Assembly (NCBI RefSeq): GCF_020535545.1
Contig: NZ_CP084752.1
Coordinates: forward strand, 1-64,000
Direction: 5' to 3'
DNA: 64,000 bases
Source: Roseateles sp. XES5
GTDB taxonomy: Bacteria; Pseudomonadota; Alphaproteobacteria; Rhizobiales; Rhizobiaceae
The notes under the pieces are model-generated. The model was not told where the DNA came from. It was given only the letters and a program-made list of their open reading frames with translations, and ran no database searches. Of this stretch, positions 28,712 to 47,439 are shown piece after piece. Numbering within the stretch: the stretch's first letter is position 1; each line of letters begins with the position of its first letter. Position numbers and translations under genes: made by a program.

Positions 28712-29395
28712 TTACTTGGCTGCGGCGCGCACGGCGGCCGGACGCGGAGCGTCGGACGGGGTGCCGGACTTGACGGCGTCACGGACGACGATCCAGGCGC
28801 CCTTGGAGCCGGGGACTGCGCCCTTGACGAGGATGAGACCGCGTTCTTCGTCGGTGGAGACGACTTCGAGGTTCTGGGTGGTGACGCGCGTCTGGCCCAT
28901 GTGACCAGCCATACGCTTGCCCTTCCAGACCTTGCCCGGGTCCTGGTTGTTACCCGTCGAACCGTGCGAACGGTGCGAAACGGAAACGCCGTGCGTTGCA
29001 CGAAGACCGCCGAAGTTGTGGCGCTTCATGGCACCGGCGAAGCCCTTACCGATCGTGGTGCCGGTAACGTCGACGAGCTGGCCTGCGACGAAATGGCTGG
29101 CGGTCAGTTCCGCGCCGATTTCGATGAGGTTGTCTTCCGAAACGCGGAATTCAACGAGCTTGGCCTTCGGCTCGACGCTTGCAGCGGCGAACTGGCCGCG
29201 CAGCGCCTTTGCCGTGTTCTTCACCTTGGAAGAGCCGGCGCCGAGCTGAACAGCCGTGTAGCCGTTCTTCTCCTGCGTACGCTGGGCAACGACCTGGACG
29301 TTGTCCAGTCGCAGTACTGTTACAGGGATGTGCTCACCTGCGTCATTATAGACGCGAGTCATCCCTACTTTCTGTGCAATCACACCTGAACGCAT
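28712..29395 (-). CDS. rplC: 50S ribosomal protein L3
   Basis: The 227-residue product starts [20 protein letters not shown] and includes the L3 core [19 protein letters not shown] and [14 protein letters not shown]. The central glutamine-bearing loop [17 protein letters not shown] reaches the peptidyl-transferase centre. A 159-base spacer separates it from rpsJ. Confidence 0.97.
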   Translation of the reverse strand: MRSGVIAQKVGMTRVYNDAGEHIPVTVLRLDNVQVVAQRTQEKNGYTAVQLGAGSSKVKNTAKALRGQFAAASVEPKAKLVEFRVSEDNLIEIGAELTASHFVAGQLVDVTGTTIGKGFAGAMKRHNFGGLRATHGVSVSHRSHGSTGNNQDPGKVWKGKRMAGHMGQTRVTTQNLEVVSTDEERGLILVKGAVPGSKGAWIVVRDAVKSGTPSDAPRPAAVRAAAK

Positions 29396-29554
29396 GGTTC
29401 AATCCTCTTAGAAGTCCTGGCGGGATCGTGACGTCCCGTCATGCCTCTTGGTTTAAGGATTCCACTCGGGCTCGAAGGCCGTCGGGTTTCCCGTTTTTAG
29501 AAGACGTCGGCTTAATGCCACGTACCTTCCTTGTTATTTCGGCTTACGCCGGAC

Positions 29555-29863
29555 TTAGAGCTTGATCTCTACGTCTACACCGGCCGCAAGGTCGAGCTTC
29601 ATAAGAGCGTCGACCGTCTGCGGCGTCGGATCTACGATGTCGAGAAGGCGCTTGTGGGTGCGCATCTCGAACTGTTCACGGCTCTTCTTGTCAACGTGGG
29701 GCGAACGGTTGACCGTGAACTTTTCAATACGGGTCGGGAGAGGAACGGGGCCGCGGACGCTTGCGCCGGTACGCTTTGCCGTCGACACGATTTCACGCGT
29801 GGAGGCATCAAGGATCCGGTGGTCAAACGCCTTGAGGCGGATGCGGATGTTCTGGCCGTTCAT
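29555..29863 (-). CDS. rpsJ: 30S ribosomal protein S10
   Basis: The 102-residue product starts [19 protein letters not shown] and carries [24 protein letters not shown] in divided form, the S10/NusE loop. S10 also acts in transcription antitermination with NusB. It begins the S10 set, 190 bases downstream of tuf, past a GC-rich hairpin at about 30000-30025. Confidence 0.97.
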
Positions 29864-30053
29864 ACGACTTTTTCCTTAGTTCGTTATCCGCGCGATTCTC
29901 TTGGGAAAGCGCGTTTTTTGATTCTGGCGGTTCCCATAAAGGAACGCACACGAAAACACAATTGCCGAAAGGCCAGTCCGCTAAATTTTCAAAGACCGGA
30001 GGGGCAGGGTTGTGCCCTGCCCTTCCTATTTCAGCGGCTTGAAGCCTTAAGTC

Positions 30054-31244
<1,191 letters not shown>

Positions 31245-31310
31245 TTCCGGCTCTCCGTTCCTGATCCCTCGAAGGGAAATTCATTCAAATTTTGAAAGGG
31301 GTTACCCCGG

Positions 31311-33416
<2,106 letters not shown>

Positions 33417-33446
33417 GGAGGACTCCTTTCGAGACGTTAGTTTCGG

Positions 33447-33932
<486 letters not shown>

Positions 33933-33972
33933 TCAAAAGGTTCTGACCAGCGAAATGGCGCCGGTTACTGTA

Positions 33973-34344
33973 TTACTTCGGACGCTTGGCGCCGTACTTG
34001 GAACGCGACTGCTTGCGATCCTTCACGCCCTGCAGGTCCAGCGAACCGCGGACGATGTGGTAACGCACACCGGGCAAGTCCTTGACACGGCCGCCGCGCA
34101 CGAGCACGACGCTGTGTTCTTGCAGGTTGTGGCCTTCACCGCCGATGTACGAGATCACCTCGAAACCGTTGGTCAGACGCACCTTGGCAACCTTACGCAG
34201 AGCCGAGTTCGGCTTCTTCGGGGTCGTGGTGTAAACGCGGGTGCAGACGCCGCGCTTCTGGGGGTTTTCCTGCAGGGCAGGAACCTTGTTGCGCTTCACC
34301 TGCGCCTGGCGCGGCTTGCGGATAAGCTGGTTTACGGTAGGCAT
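33973..34344 (-). CDS. rpsL: 30S ribosomal protein S12, with mosaic C-terminal half
   Basis: The start at 34344 gives 123 residues ([20 protein letters not shown]). The streptomycin-related loop [15 protein letters not shown] is normal, with wild-type lysines. Up to there the sequence is rhizobial. From [17 protein letters not shown] to [20 protein letters not shown] it matches the Burkholderiales form instead of the rhizobial VIGYIPGEG...RGVLDTQGVKNRKQRR. The function should be unaffected. Confidence 0.95.
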   Translation of the reverse strand: MPTVNQLIRKPRQAQVKRNKVPALQENPQKRGVCTRVYTTTPKKPNSALRKVAKVRLTNGFEVISYIGGEGHNLQEHSVVLVRGGRVKDLPGVRYHIVRGSLDLQGVKDRKQSRSKYGAKRPK

Positions 34345-34978
34345 AGAACCATCCCTTATTCGTGTCTCGTTACCCTTGCGGGCGGCTTTGGAGCGGTAAA
34401 CCGACCCCGGATACTCGGTTGCCGCATTTATGCGACGCCAAGCGTTCCGCTTGCCCTGCAAAATGCTCGTGGCCACACGCGTGTTCATGCGCAATAAAAG
34501 GCCAATCCGCCTTGGCGGATGACCTCGTTAGGCAGAGGACGCGCTATAACCGCGTCATGCGTGCAGCATTCATGTTCTCAACGTGCGTCGAGCCCTGTTT
34601 GAGGCGAACTTCAGAACGAGTCATTCCGAACCAGCCAGCCTCACATAGGCTCTGATGGCGTGCGGAATACTGACTTAAGGGCAAAAGGTCAAGGGGCGAG
34701 GCGAAAGAATCCCGGGGCCGAATGGCTGTCCTGCCTGAAAAGCAGGGCTTTCGGCGGCCTTGCCGCCCCTCTTCGGGGGCATTTGCGACCGCACATCCTT
34801 CACCTGACAATATTAAGAAAGCCTGAAGACGGAATCAACCGGAAGAGTCGATTCCGCGCGAATGCATCCACCGATTCCCGAGACTCACCTTTTGCGCCCT
34901 GCCCCCGATTTTGCATTTGGGTCCGGCCGCCCTACCCTTTATAGAACTCAGAACACTGACCTGAAAGGAGCCCCCGCC
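34345..34978. other. divergent non-coding region between rpsL and the small rightward gene
   Basis: These 634 bases hold the promoter and leader of the leftward str operon and the promoter of the rightward gene at 34979. Short frames here lack ribosome-binding sites and protein-like composition. No tRNA or strong hairpin was recognised. I could not assign a convincing -35/-10 pair. Confidence 0.5.
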
Positions 34979-35275
34979 ATGGCGTCCAGCGCCGACAACG
35001 ACAACAATACGCTCGACGAGCCGATGGTCTTCATCATCATCGGCAAGGCCTATGAGCGCGAGGGGGACGAGGGCATCGACATCCACGTCATGCTGCGGGC
35101 GCCGGACGACGACAGCGCCGTGCGCGAGGCGCTGAACGCGCTTTCCGAGGAAGGCTTCCTGGAAGCCGACCTCGACCAGATCGGCACGCTGACGGGCGAG
35201 CCCGAGGACGAGCCGCACGCTTCCGCCTACAAGGGCGCGCTCGACGGGGAAGTCGCGATCATCCGTTTCGCCTGA
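34979..35275 (+). CDS. small acidic protein of unknown function
   Basis: The start at 34979 follows a GAAAGGAG site and gives 98 residues beginning MASSADNDNNTLDEPMVF. The sequence is acidic, with an alpha/beta pattern: VFIIIGKAYEREGDEGIDIHVMLRAPDDDSA in the middle and a C-terminal GEVAIIRFA strand. No motif for catalysis is evident. It lies alone, opposite in direction to rpsL and rpoC, which it separates, and is followed by a short tandem repeat and a terminator. Confidence 0.8.
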   Translation: MASSADNDNNTLDEPMVFIIIGKAYEREGDEGIDIHVMLRAPDDDSAVREALNALSEEGFLEADLDQIGTLTGEPEDEPHASAYKGALDGEVAIIRFA

Positions 35276-35287
35276 GCGCCCTCGCCG

Positions 35288-35361
35288 GCCCGAAACGAGA
35301 GAGCCCGAAACGACAGAGCCCGAAACGAGAAAGCCTGAAACAGGCAGCCCGAAACAAGAAA
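35288..35361. repeat. 15-base tandem repeat, five copies
   Basis: The unit GCCCGAAACGAGAGA recurs about every 15 bases from 35288 to 35361, with increasing divergence (GCCTGAAACAGGCA, GCCCGAAACAAGAAA). It lies between the stop of the small acidic gene and its terminator, so it is transcribed as a 3' untranslated region. Confidence 0.8.
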
Positions 35362-35389
35362 GCCGCCCGGATCGCCGGGCGGCTTTTTT
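35362..35389 (+). terminator. rightward terminator of the small acidic gene
   Basis: A nine-base perfect stem (GCCGCCCGG/CCGGGCGGC, 35362-35383) with loop ATCG is followed by six T residues. Confidence 0.9.
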
Positions 35390-35442
35390 CTTGCGCGGGT
35401 ACAAGACGCGGCGAACCGCCCTCCCCGTCATCGGCACAAACG

Positions 35443-35467
35443 AAAACGCCGGGCTAGTGGCCCGGCG
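35443..35467 (-). terminator. terminator of the rpoBC operon
   Basis: An eight-base stem (35460-35467 with 35447-35454, loop of five) is followed on the minus strand by TTTT. It begins about 24 bases past the rpoC stop. It faces the rightward terminator at 35362-35389, so the two transcripts end back to back. Confidence 0.8.
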
Positions 35468-35490
35468 CTCTCCATTCTCGTAACCCAGCC

Positions 35491-38400
35491 TTACTCGGCT
35501 GCGGCGCCCTCGCCGCCGGCGAGGTCCGCCAGCATCGGGGTGGCGACGCCAGCGCCCGTCGACTTGCGGCGCTCGTCGAGGATCATCTCGTCGCGAGCCG
35601 TCGCGATGCGGCGGATCTGGGTCATGGTGCCACCGGTACCGGCCGGGATGAGGCGGCCGACGATGACGTTTTCCTTCAGGCCCTGCAGGCCGTCGGTCTT
35701 GCCGGCGATCGCAGCTTCCGTGAGGACCTTGGTGGTCTCCTGGAACGAAGCGGCCGAGATGAACGACGGGGTCTGCAGCGACGCCTTGGTGATGCCGAGG
35801 AGGACCGGATCGCCGTAAGCCGGCTTCTTGCCTTCCTCGATCAGGGCGTCGTTGACGTCTTCCAGCTCGATACGGTCGACGTTGTCGCCGACGATGTAGG
35901 TCGAGTCGCCGGCATCCGTGATCTCGACCTTCTGCAGCATCTGGCGAACGATCACCTCGATGTGCTTGTCGTTGATCTTCACGCCCTGCAGACGGTAGAC
36001 GTCCTGCACCTCGTCGACGATGTAGCGAGCCAGCTCTTCCATGCCCTTGATCGCCAGGATGTCGTGCGGCGCGGGGTTGCCGTCGAGGATGTAGTCACCC
36101 TTTTCGATGTAGTCGCCGTCCTGAAGGTGGAAGGGCTTGCCCTTCGGGATCAGGTACTCGACCGGTTCGACACCGTCTTCCGCCGGCTCGATCATCACGC
36201 GACGCTTGTTCTTGTAGTCGCGGCCGAAGCGGACGGTACCATCGATCTCAGCGATGATGGCGTGGTCCTTCGGACGACGGGCTTCGAACAGTTCGGCAAC
36301 GCGCGGCAGACCACCGGTGATGTCCTTGGTCTTGGCGCTTTCCAGCGGCGAACGGGCAAGAACGTCACCCTGGGAGACCTTCTGACCAGGTTCGACCGAA
36401 AGGATCGCGTCGACCGAGAGCATGAAGCGGGCTTCACCACCGCGGGACAGCTTGGCGACGGCGCCATTCTTGTCCTTGATGACGATGGCCGGCTTCAGGT
36501 CCGTACCGCGCGGCGTCGAGCGCCAGTCGATGACCGAACGCTTGGTGATGCCGGTGGATTCGTCGGTGATTTCGAGAACCGAGATACCGTCGACCACGTC
36601 CTCGAAGTGAACCGTACCTTCCACTTCCGTCATCATCGGACGGGTGTAGGGGTCCCACTCGGCGAAACGCTGGCCGCGCTTCACCTTGTCGCCGTCATCA
36701 ACGAAGATCTTCGAACCGTAGGCAACGCGCTGCGAGGAACGTTCCACGCCGCGCTCGTCGAGGATGGTGATCGCCATGTTGCGGCCCATCGCGACGAGTG
36801 CGCCATCGGAATTGCGCAGCATGTTGCGGTTCTTGATCTGCACCGTGCCTTCATACGAGGCTTCCAGGAACGACTGGTCGACCACGGTCGCCGTGCCGCC
36901 AAGGTGGAAGGTACGCATGGTGAGCTGGGTGCCCGGCTCGCCGATCGACTGTGCCGCGATGACGCCGACGGCTTCGCCCATGTTGACGGGCGTGCCGCGT
37001 GCAAGGTCGCGACCGTAGCAGACGCCGCAGACGCCGGTCTGGATTTCGCAGGTCAGCGCCGAGCGGATGCGGATCGACTGGATGCCGGCCTTCTCGATCG
37101 AGACGACGTCGGCCTCGAGGATCATCTTGCCGGCATCGACGATGCGCTCGCCGGTGATCGGATGATCGATATCGTCCAGAGCCGTACGGCCGAGAACGCG
37201 GGTGCCGATCGAAGCCACGACCTGGCCGGCGTCAACGATCGCCGTCATCGTGAGGCCCTTGTCGGTGCCGCAGTCGACATGCGTGACGATGCAATCCTGC
37301 GCGACGTCGACGAGACGGCGGGTCAGGTAACCGGAGTTCGCGGTCTTCAAGGCGGTGTCTGCCAGACCCTTACGGGCGCCGTGCGTCGAGTTGAAGTACT
37401 CGTTCACGGTCAGGCCTTCCTTGAAGTTCGAGATGATCGGCGTTTCGATGATCTCGCCCGACGGCTTGGCCATGAGGCCGCGCATGCCGCCCAGCTGACG
37501 CATCTGGTTCGGAGAACCGCGGGCGCCGGAGTGCGACATCATGTAGATCGAGTTCATCGGCTTCTGGCGGCCGGTCTCGGGGTCGAATTCGACGGCCTTG
37601 ATGCGCGCCATCATCTCTTCCGCGACCTTTTCGGTGGCCTTGCCCCAGGCGTCGACGACCTTGTTGTACTTCTCGCCCTGGGTGATCAGGCCGTCGTTGT
37701 ACTGCTGCTCGTATTCCTTGACGAGGTTTTCGGTGTCACCGACGATCTTCGCCTTGGTGTCCGGAATGACCATGTCGTCCTTGCCGAACGAAATGCCGGC
37801 GCGGCAGGCGTGGCCGAAGCCGAGCTGCATGATGCGGTCGCAGAAGATGACCGTGTCCTTCTGGCCGCAGTGACGGTAGACCGTGTCGATCATCTTGGAG
37901 ATGTTCTTCTTGGTCATTTCCTGGTTGCAGATGTCGAACGGGATGTTGCCGTTCTTCGGCAGCAGCTCGCCGATGATCATGCGGCCGGGCGTCGTTTCAA
38001 AGATCTTGGTGTAGGGCTTGCCTTCACCGTCGACCGACTTGTAGCGGCCGCGGATCTTCGCGTGCAGCGTGACGACCTTGTTTTCGAGCGCATGGTGCAG
38101 TTCGCCCATGTCGGAGAAGGCCATGCCTTCGCCCGGCTCGTTCTGGTTCAGGATCGACAAATAGTAGAGGCCGAGAACCATATCCTGCGAGGGAACGATG
38201 ATCGGTGCGCCGTTCGCCGGGTGCAGAATGTTGTTCGTCGACATCATGAGCACGCGCGCTTCAAGCTGGGCTTCCAGCGAGAGCGGCACGTGAACGGCCA
38301 TCTGGTCACCGTCGAAGTCGGCGTTGAAGGCCGCGCAGACCAGCGGATGCAGCTGGATGGCCTTGCCTTCGATCAGCACGGGCTCGAAGGCCTGGATGCC

Positions 38401-39699
38401 CAGACGGTGCAGCGTGGGCGCGCGGTTCAGCAGAACCGGGTGCTCCTTGATGACCTCTTCCAGGATGTCCCAGACCACGGGCGTGCCGCTCTCGACTTCC
38501 TTCTTCGCCGCCTTGATGGTGGTGGCGATACCCATCGCCTCCAGGCGCGAGAAGATGAAGGGCTTGAACAGCTCCAGCGCCATCAGCTTGGGCAGACCGC
38601 ACTGGTGCAGCTTCAGGGTCGGGCCCACCACGATCACGGAACGACCGGAGTAGTCGACGCGCTTGCCCAGCAGATTCTGACGGAAGCGACCGCTCTTGCC
38701 CTTGATCATGTCGGCCAGCGACTTGAGGGCACGCTTGTTGGCGCCGGTCATGGCCTTGCCGCGACGACCGTTGTCCAGCAGCGAGTCCACAGCCTCCTGC
38801 AGCATGCGCTTTTCGTTGCGCACGATGATCTCGGGAGCCTTGAGCTCCAGCAGACGAGCCAGACGGTTGTTGCGGTTGATGACGCGACGATAGAGGTCGT
38901 TCAGGTCGGAGGTCGCGAAACGACCACCGTCCAGCGGCACCAGAGGACGCAGGTCCGGCGGCAGCACCGGAACGACCTTCATGATCATCCATTCCGGACG
39001 GTTGCCGGATTCCATGAAGTTCTCGACGATCTTCAGGCGCTTCATCAGCTTCTTCTGCTTCAGTTCCGACGTGGTGTCGGCCAGATCCGAACGCAGATCG
39101 CCAGCGATCCTTTCGAGGTTCATCGAGGCGAGCATCTCGTAGATGGCCTCGGCGCCAATCATCGCCGTGAACTGGTCTTCACCATATTCATCGACGGCGA
39201 TCATGTACTCTTCTTCGGAAAGAAGCTGGTTTTCCTTGAGCGCGGTCAGGCCCGGCTCGGTCACGATGTAGTTCTCGAAGTACAGCACGCGCTCGATGTC
39301 GCGCAGCGTCATGTCGAGCACCAGGCCCAGACGCGAAGGCAGCGACTTCAGGAACCAGATGTGGGCGCAGGGCGCGGCCAGGTCGATGTGACCCATGCGG
39401 TCGCGACGCACCTTGGTCTGCGTGACTTCAACGCCGCACTTCTCGCAGATGACACCGCGGTGCTTCAGGCGCTTGTACTTGCCGCACAGGCATTCGTAGT
39501 CCTTGATCGGGCCGAAGATCTTGGCGCAGAACAGACCATCACGCTCCGGCTTGAAGGTGCGGTAGTTGATGGTCTCGGGCTTCTTCACCTCGCCGAAGGA
39601 CCACGAACGGATCTTCTCGGGCGATGCGAGCCCGATCTTGATCGCGTCGAAGTGCTCGTCCGGCGTGAACTGCTTGAACAGGTCCAGCAAACCTTTCAT
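35491..39699 (-). CDS. rpoC: RNA polymerase beta' subunit, with mosaic ancestry
   Basis: The 1402-residue product has the N-terminal zinc ribbon ([20 protein letters not shown]), the catalytic [12 protein letters not shown] loop near residue 460 and the second zinc site ([13 protein letters not shown]). Residues of about 1-140 ([39 protein letters not shown]) are Burkholderiales-like. A stretch from [15 protein letters not shown] to the NRNNRL motif is rhizobial. From there to about residue 475 ([39 protein letters not shown]) it is Burkholderiales-like, and the C-terminal two thirds is rhizobial. The frame is unbroken and every catalytic element is present. Confidence 0.96.
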   Translation of the reverse strand: MKGLLDLFKQFTPDEHFDAIKIGLASPEKIRSWSFGEVKKPETINYRTFKPERDGLFCAKIFGPIKDYECLCGKYKRLKHRGVICEKCGVEVTQTKVRRDRMGHIDLAAPCAHIWFLKSLPSRLGLVLDMTLRDIERVLYFENYIVTEPGLTALKENQLLSEEEYMIAVDEYGEDQFTAMIGAEAIYEMLASMNLERIAGDLRSDLADTTSELKQKKLMKRLKIVENFMESGNRPEWMIMKVVPVLPPDLRPLVPLDGGRFATSDLNDLYRRVINRNNRLARLLELKAPEIIVRNEKRMLQEAVDSLLDNGRRGKAMTGANKRALKSLADMIKGKSGRFRQNLLGKRVDYSGRSVIVVGPTLKLHQCGLPKLMALELFKPFIFSRLEAMGIATTIKAAKKEVESGTPVVWDILEEVIKEHPVLLNRAPTLHRLGIQAFEPVLIEGKAIQLHPLVCAAFNADFDGDQMAVHVPLSLEAQLEARVLMMSTNNILHPANGAPIIVPSQDMVLGLYYLSILNQNEPGEGMAFSDMGELHHALENKVVTLHAKIRGRYKSVDGEGKPYTKIFETTPGRMIIGELLPKNGNIPFDICNQEMTKKNISKMIDTVYRHCGQKDTVIFCDRIMQLGFGHACRAGISFGKDDMVIPDTKAKIVGDTENLVKEYEQQYNDGLITQGEKYNKVVDAWGKATEKVAEEMMARIKAVEFDPETGRQKPMNSIYMMSHSGARGSPNQMRQLGGMRGLMAKPSGEIIETPIISNFKEGLTVNEYFNSTHGARKGLADTALKTANSGYLTRRLVDVAQDCIVTHVDCGTDKGLTMTAIVDAGQVVASIGTRVLGRTALDDIDHPITGERIVDAGKMILEADVVSIEKAGIQSIRIRSALTCEIQTGVCGVCYGRDLARGTPVNMGEAVGVIAAQSIGEPGTQLTMRTFHLGGTATVVDQSFLEASYEGTVQIKNRNMLRNSDGALVAMGRNMAITILDERGVERSSQRVAYGSKIFVDDGDKVKRGQRFAEWDPYTRPMMTEVEGTVHFEDVVDGISVLEITDESTGITKRSVIDWRSTPRGTDLKPAIVIKDKNGAVAKLSRGGEARFMLSVDAILSVEPGQKVSQGDVLARSPLESAKTKDITGGLPRVAELFEARRPKDHAIIAEIDGTVRFGRDYKNKRRVMIEPAEDGVEPVEYLIPKGKPFHLQDGDYIEKGDYILDGNPAPHDILAIKGMEELARYIVDEVQDVYRLQGVKINDKHIEVIVRQMLQKVEITDAGDSTYIVGDNVDRIELEDVNDALIEEGKKPAYGDPVLLGITKASLQTPSFISAASFQETTKVLTEAAIAGKTDGLQGLKENVIVGRLIPAGTGGTMTQIRRIATARDEMILDERRKSTGAGVATPMLADLAGGEGAAAE

Positions 39700-39720
39700 G
39701 TGTTTCTCCTGTTCCGTCTC

Positions 39721-43815
<4,095 letters not shown>

Positions 43816-43971
43816 CGTCGCTCCTTCAAATTTGCATCCGGGCCTGCAACAGACGGGGTTCGCTGGCCAGTCGATCCCGTCGACCAATGGGTTGGTTCAA
43901 ACTCGTCTTGCTGCCGGTCGACGGGCCGGATTGCCCAATCTTGCGGTGAAGACCATCCTCTTGAAGAACCC

Positions 43972-44007
43972 ATTACCCAAAAGCCGTTTTTGCGGCTTTT
44001 GGGTAAT
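43972..44007 (-). terminator. large hairpin in the rplL-rpoB spacer, attenuator candidate
   Basis: A perfect 15-bp inverted repeat (43972-43986 with 43993-44007) with a six-base loop lies in the 252-base gap between rplL and rpoB. On the minus strand there is no long T-run after the stem. It may act as a partial terminator or RNase III site that lowers rpoBC output relative to rplJL, as is known for this spacer in enteric bacteria. Confidence 0.55.
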
Positions 44008-44067
44008 CAGTTCAGCGGAAAGGAGCGATGGGAGAGGGTCGAAACCCTCTCCCACCGTATTCCGATA

Positions 44068-44445
<378 letters not shown>

Positions 44446-44505
44446 TTTCGTATTTCCTTTTGTTCGGTTCGAACTGGTGTGTTTGATTTACAGCGAAAAA
44501 CCGCC

Positions 44506-45024
44506 TTACGCGGCTTCGTCCTTCTTGGCGTAGGCTGCGAACACGCGGGCAAGCTGGCTTGCCGGTGCTGCAACGACCGTGGCGACGCGCGTTGCCGGGG
44601 CTGCAATGAGGCCCAGGAGCTTTGCACGCAGCTCGTCGAGCGAAGGCAGGGTCGCAAGCGACTTGACTGCTTCTGCGTCGAGCGTGGTCGCACCCATGGC
44701 GCCACCGAGAACAACGAGCTTGTCGTTGGTCTTGGCGAAATCCATGGCTACCTTAGGAGCGATCATCGGATCATTTGCGTATGCAATGAGCGTCTGACCC
44801 TGGAAGAGATCAGACATCCCTTCCGACTCCGTACCCTGAAGGGCAATTTTGGCCAGGCGGTTCTTCGCGACTTTGACGGTACCGCCAGCTGCACGCATCT
44901 TCGTACGAAGATCGTTCATCTGTGCAACGGTGATGCCGGCATAGCGTGCCACGACTACCGAACCGGAAGCCTTGAAGACTTCGTTCAGTTCAGTGACGAA
45001 TTCGCGTTTTTCCGCTCTTTCCAC
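44506..45024 (-). CDS. rplJ: 50S ribosomal protein L10
   Basis: The 172-residue product starts [17 protein letters not shown] and anchors L7/L12 to the ribosome through its C-terminal helix. The 338-base gap upstream towards rplA is the expected place of an L10 autoregulatory leader, but I cannot identify a specific structure beyond the hairpin at 45302-45329. Confidence 0.96.
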   Translation of the reverse strand: MERAEKREFVTELNEVFKASGSVVVARYAGITVAQMNDLRTKMRAAGGTVKVAKNRLAKIALQGTESEGMSDLFQGQTLIAYANDPMIAPKVAMDFAKTNDKLVVLGGAMGATTLDAEAVKSLATLPSLDELRAKLLGLIAAPATRVATVVAAPASQLARVFAAYAKKDEAA

Positions 45025-45362
45025 TGCCTATCTCCAGTAGACAGGGCCATGACTTGTCACGGACCCTGCCGGGTTTGCCTTTGCCGCTAGAGATCATCTC
45101 AAAAAGCTGATCCCGAGCGACGCTCGAGGATCCTGTCCCCCCGCGCTCGGCCAGAGGCCGCGACACAGGCAAGGTAGGTTCGAACCGAATTCCGCGTCAT
45201 CCGACGCTGAGTGAAATTCAGGTCTCACCCGTCTCATGCAGGCAAAGTGATTAAGGTCTAACCACCTGCAATCTCGGACAGGAGTTCCGGACTTCTCCGG
45301 AAATTCCCGGCCAGACCGGCCGGGAATTCTTTTGCGGTGCGGCCGAAGCCGGACCGAAATTT
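45025..45362. other. rplA-rplJ spacer, leader region of rplJL-rpoBC
   Basis: The gap contains the rplA-proximal hairpin (45302-45329), then about 270 bases with several short GC-rich dyads and an AGGTCT-like direct repeat (GGTCTCACC and GGTCTAACC near 45220 and 45255). No gene is seen. A promoter and the L10 regulatory leader are expected here. Confidence 0.45.
45302..45329 (-). terminator. hairpin downstream of rplA
   Basis: An 11-bp perfect stem (AATTCCCGGCC/GGCCGGGAATT) lies about 34 bases past the rplA stop. Short T tracts occur on both sides, so it could work in either direction; the gene order favours ending the rplKA message. Confidence 0.6.
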
Positions 45363-46055
45363 TTAGGCGACGGTCGCCGGGTCGATCTTCACGCCCGGGC
45401 CCATCGTGGACGAGATGGCAACGCGCTTGACGTAGTTGCCCTTGGCGCCCGTCGGCTTCGCCTTGATGACGGCGTCGGCGAATGCCTTGATGTTCTCTTC
45501 CAGAGCCTTGGCGTCGAAGGAAGCCTTGCCGATGCCGGCGTGGATGATACCAGCCTTCTCGACGCGGAACTCGACAGCACCGCCCTTGGATGCCTTGACG
45601 GCGCCTGCAACGTCCATGGTGACGGTGCCGACCTTCGGGTTCGGCATCATGCCGCGCGGGCCGAGAACCTTACCGAGACGGCCGACGAGCGGCATCATGT
45701 CCGGGGTCGCGATGCAACGATCGAAGTCGATCTTGCCGCCCTGGACGATTTCGACGAGCTCTTCGGCGCCAACGATGTCGGCGCCGGCAGCCTTGGCTTC
45801 TTCAGCCTTGGCGCCCTGGGCGAACACGGCCACGCGAACGTCACGGCCGGTGCCGTTCGGCAGGTTGACGACGCCGCGGACCATCTGGTCTGCGTGACGC
45901 GGGTCAACGCCGAGGTTCATGGCGATCTCGACGGTTTCGTCGAACTTGGCGACGGCACGCTCCTTGACGAGAGCGATTGCATCCGTCAGGGCGACGAGCT
46001 TGGTCGGGTCGATGCCTTCACGGATCTTCTGGATGCGCTTTGCGATCTTGGCCAT
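45363..46055 (-). CDS. rplA: 50S ribosomal protein L1
   Basis: The 230-residue product starts [20 protein letters not shown] and carries the L1 loop signature [23 protein letters not shown] in divided form. L1 moves deacylated tRNA out of the E-site. It lies four bases after rplK, so the pair is coupled. Confidence 0.97.
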   Translation of the reverse strand: MAKIAKRIQKIREGIDPTKLVALTDAIALVKERAVAKFDETVEIAMNLGVDPRHADQMVRGVVNLPNGTGRDVRVAVFAQGAKAEEAKAAGADIVGAEELVEIVQGGKIDFDRCIATPDMMPLVGRLGKVLGPRGMMPNPKVGTVTMDVAGAVKASKGGAVEFRVEKAGIIHAGIGKASFDAKALEENIKAFADAVIKAKPTGAKGNYVKRVAISSTMGPGVKIDPATVA

Positions 46056-46059
46056 GGAA

Positions 46060-46491
46060 TTAACCTACCACTTCCAGGCCCATGGCGCGGGCGGAGCCCT
46101 CGACCATTGCCATTGCGCCTTCGATATCGGCGGCGTTGAGATCCTTCATCTTGGCTTCGGCGATCGACTTGATCTGAGCCTTGGTGAGCTTGCCGACCGT
46201 CGCGCCCTTGCCCGGGGTCTTCGAGCCGGACGTGATCTTGGCTTCCTTCTTGAGGAAGTAGGTCACCGGCGGCTGCTTCATCACGAAGGTGAAGGACTTG
46301 TCCTGGTAGTAGGTGATGACGACCGGAATCGGCATACCCTTTTCCATTTCCTGCGTAGCCGCGTTGAAGGCCTTGCAGAATTCCATGATGTTCAGGCCGC
46401 GCTGACCCAGCGCGGGACCGACCGGCGGCGAAGGATTTGCCGATCCTGCCTTGACCTGAAGCTTGAGCTGGCCTGCAACTTTCTTAGCCAT
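46060..46491 (-). CDS. rplK: 50S ribosomal protein L11
   Basis: The 143-residue product starts [20 protein letters not shown] and has the proline-rich [20 protein letters not shown] linker of the thiostrepton-binding domain. L11 supports the factor-binding centre. It is 200 bases after nusG. Confidence 0.97.
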   Translation of the reverse strand: MAKKVAGQLKLQVKAGSANPSPPVGPALGQRGLNIMEFCKAFNAATQEMEKGMPIPVVITYYQDKSFTFVMKQPPVTYFLKKEAKITSGSKTPGKGATVGKLTKAQIKSIAEAKMKDLNAADIEGAMAMVEGSARAMGLEVVG

Positions 46492-46691
46492 TTCTCTCTG
46501 CCTTTCAGAATGCGGCCGGTTGCCCGGCCCATGATGCCGATCCTTCGACCGGCGGCTGCGGTTGCGTGGTGCGGTTTCGGCGCCCGGCTAGAGGCCGCCT
46601 TCCCTTCCACGCGAGCGGCGGAAACTTCCGCCACCAACCCTCGAGGAGGATTGGATTTCAGATGGACAGCGCCCGGGGGCGGCTGCCGAAA

Positions 46692-47222
46692 TCAGATTTT
46701 CTCGACCTGGGCGTATTCCAGCTCGACCGGGGTGGCGCGACCGAAGATCGACACTTCCACCTTGAGGCGCGAACGCTCCTCGTCGACGTCCTGAACGATG
46801 CCGTTGAACGAGGCGAACGGACCGTCGGAAACGCGAACCTGCTCGCCGATCTCGAAGGAGACCGAGGGCTTCGGACGATCGACGCCGTCCTGAACCTGCG
46901 ACAGGATGCGCTCAGCCTCGGAGTCCGGGATCGGAACCGGCTTGTTGTCGGAACCGAGGAAGCCCGTGACCTTGGGCGTATTCTTGATGAGGTGATACGC
47001 CTCGTCCGTCAGGTTCGCCCGCACCAGCACGTAGCCGGGGAAGAACTTGCGCTCCGAATCGACCTTGCGGCCGCGACGCACCTCGACGACCTTTTCGGTC
47101 GGCACGAGAATCTTTTCAAAGAGATGGTCGAGACCCTTCTGACGGGCCTTGTTCTCGATGTCCTCGGCGACCTTCTTCTCGAAATTCGAATAGGCGTGGA
47201 CGATGTACCAACGGGAAGCCAT
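46692..47222 (-). CDS. nusG: transcription elongation/antitermination factor NusG
   Basis: The start at 47222 gives MASRWYIVHAYSNFEKKVAED and 176 residues. The N-terminal NGN domain binds RNA polymerase and the C-terminal KOW domain (GEQVRVSDGPFASFNGIVQDV) binds S10 or Rho. It follows secE by 16 bases. Confidence 0.97.
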   Translation of the reverse strand: MASRWYIVHAYSNFEKKVAEDIENKARQKGLDHLFEKILVPTEKVVEVRRGRKVDSERKFFPGYVLVRANLTDEAYHLIKNTPKVTGFLGSDNKPVPIPDSEAERILSQVQDGVDRPKPSVSFEIGEQVRVSDGPFASFNGIVQDVDEERSRLKVEVSIFGRATPVELEYAQVEKI

Positions 47223-47238
47223 GTTCATCTCCAAGCGG

Positions 47239-47439
47239 TCAGGCGGCAGCGCCGAGGACGAGGCCAACCAGCCAACCCATCAGCTGGTCCGCAGCGAAGA
47301 AGAACACCGCAGCCAGGAAGACCATGACGAACACCATGACGGTCGAGATCATCGTCTCGCGCCGCGAAGGCCAAGTCACTTTTGCCGTTTCGGAGCGTAC
47401 CTGCTGCAGAAACGCAATCGGATTCGTTTTCGATGCCAT
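47239..47439 (-). CDS. secE: protein translocase subunit SecE
   Basis: The 66-residue product is the short, single-span form found in alphaproteobacteria. FLQQVRSETAKVTWPSRRET is the conserved amphipathic helix, followed by one membrane span (TVMVFVMVFLAAVFFFAAD). It clamps SecY. It is the first gene of the leftward nusG-rpl-rpo series; the tRNA-Trp gene often found upstream in related genomes is not seen. Confidence 0.95.
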   Translation of the reverse strand: MASKTNPIAFLQQVRSETAKVTWPSRRETMISTVMVFVMVFLAAVFFFAADQLMGWLVGLVLGAAA

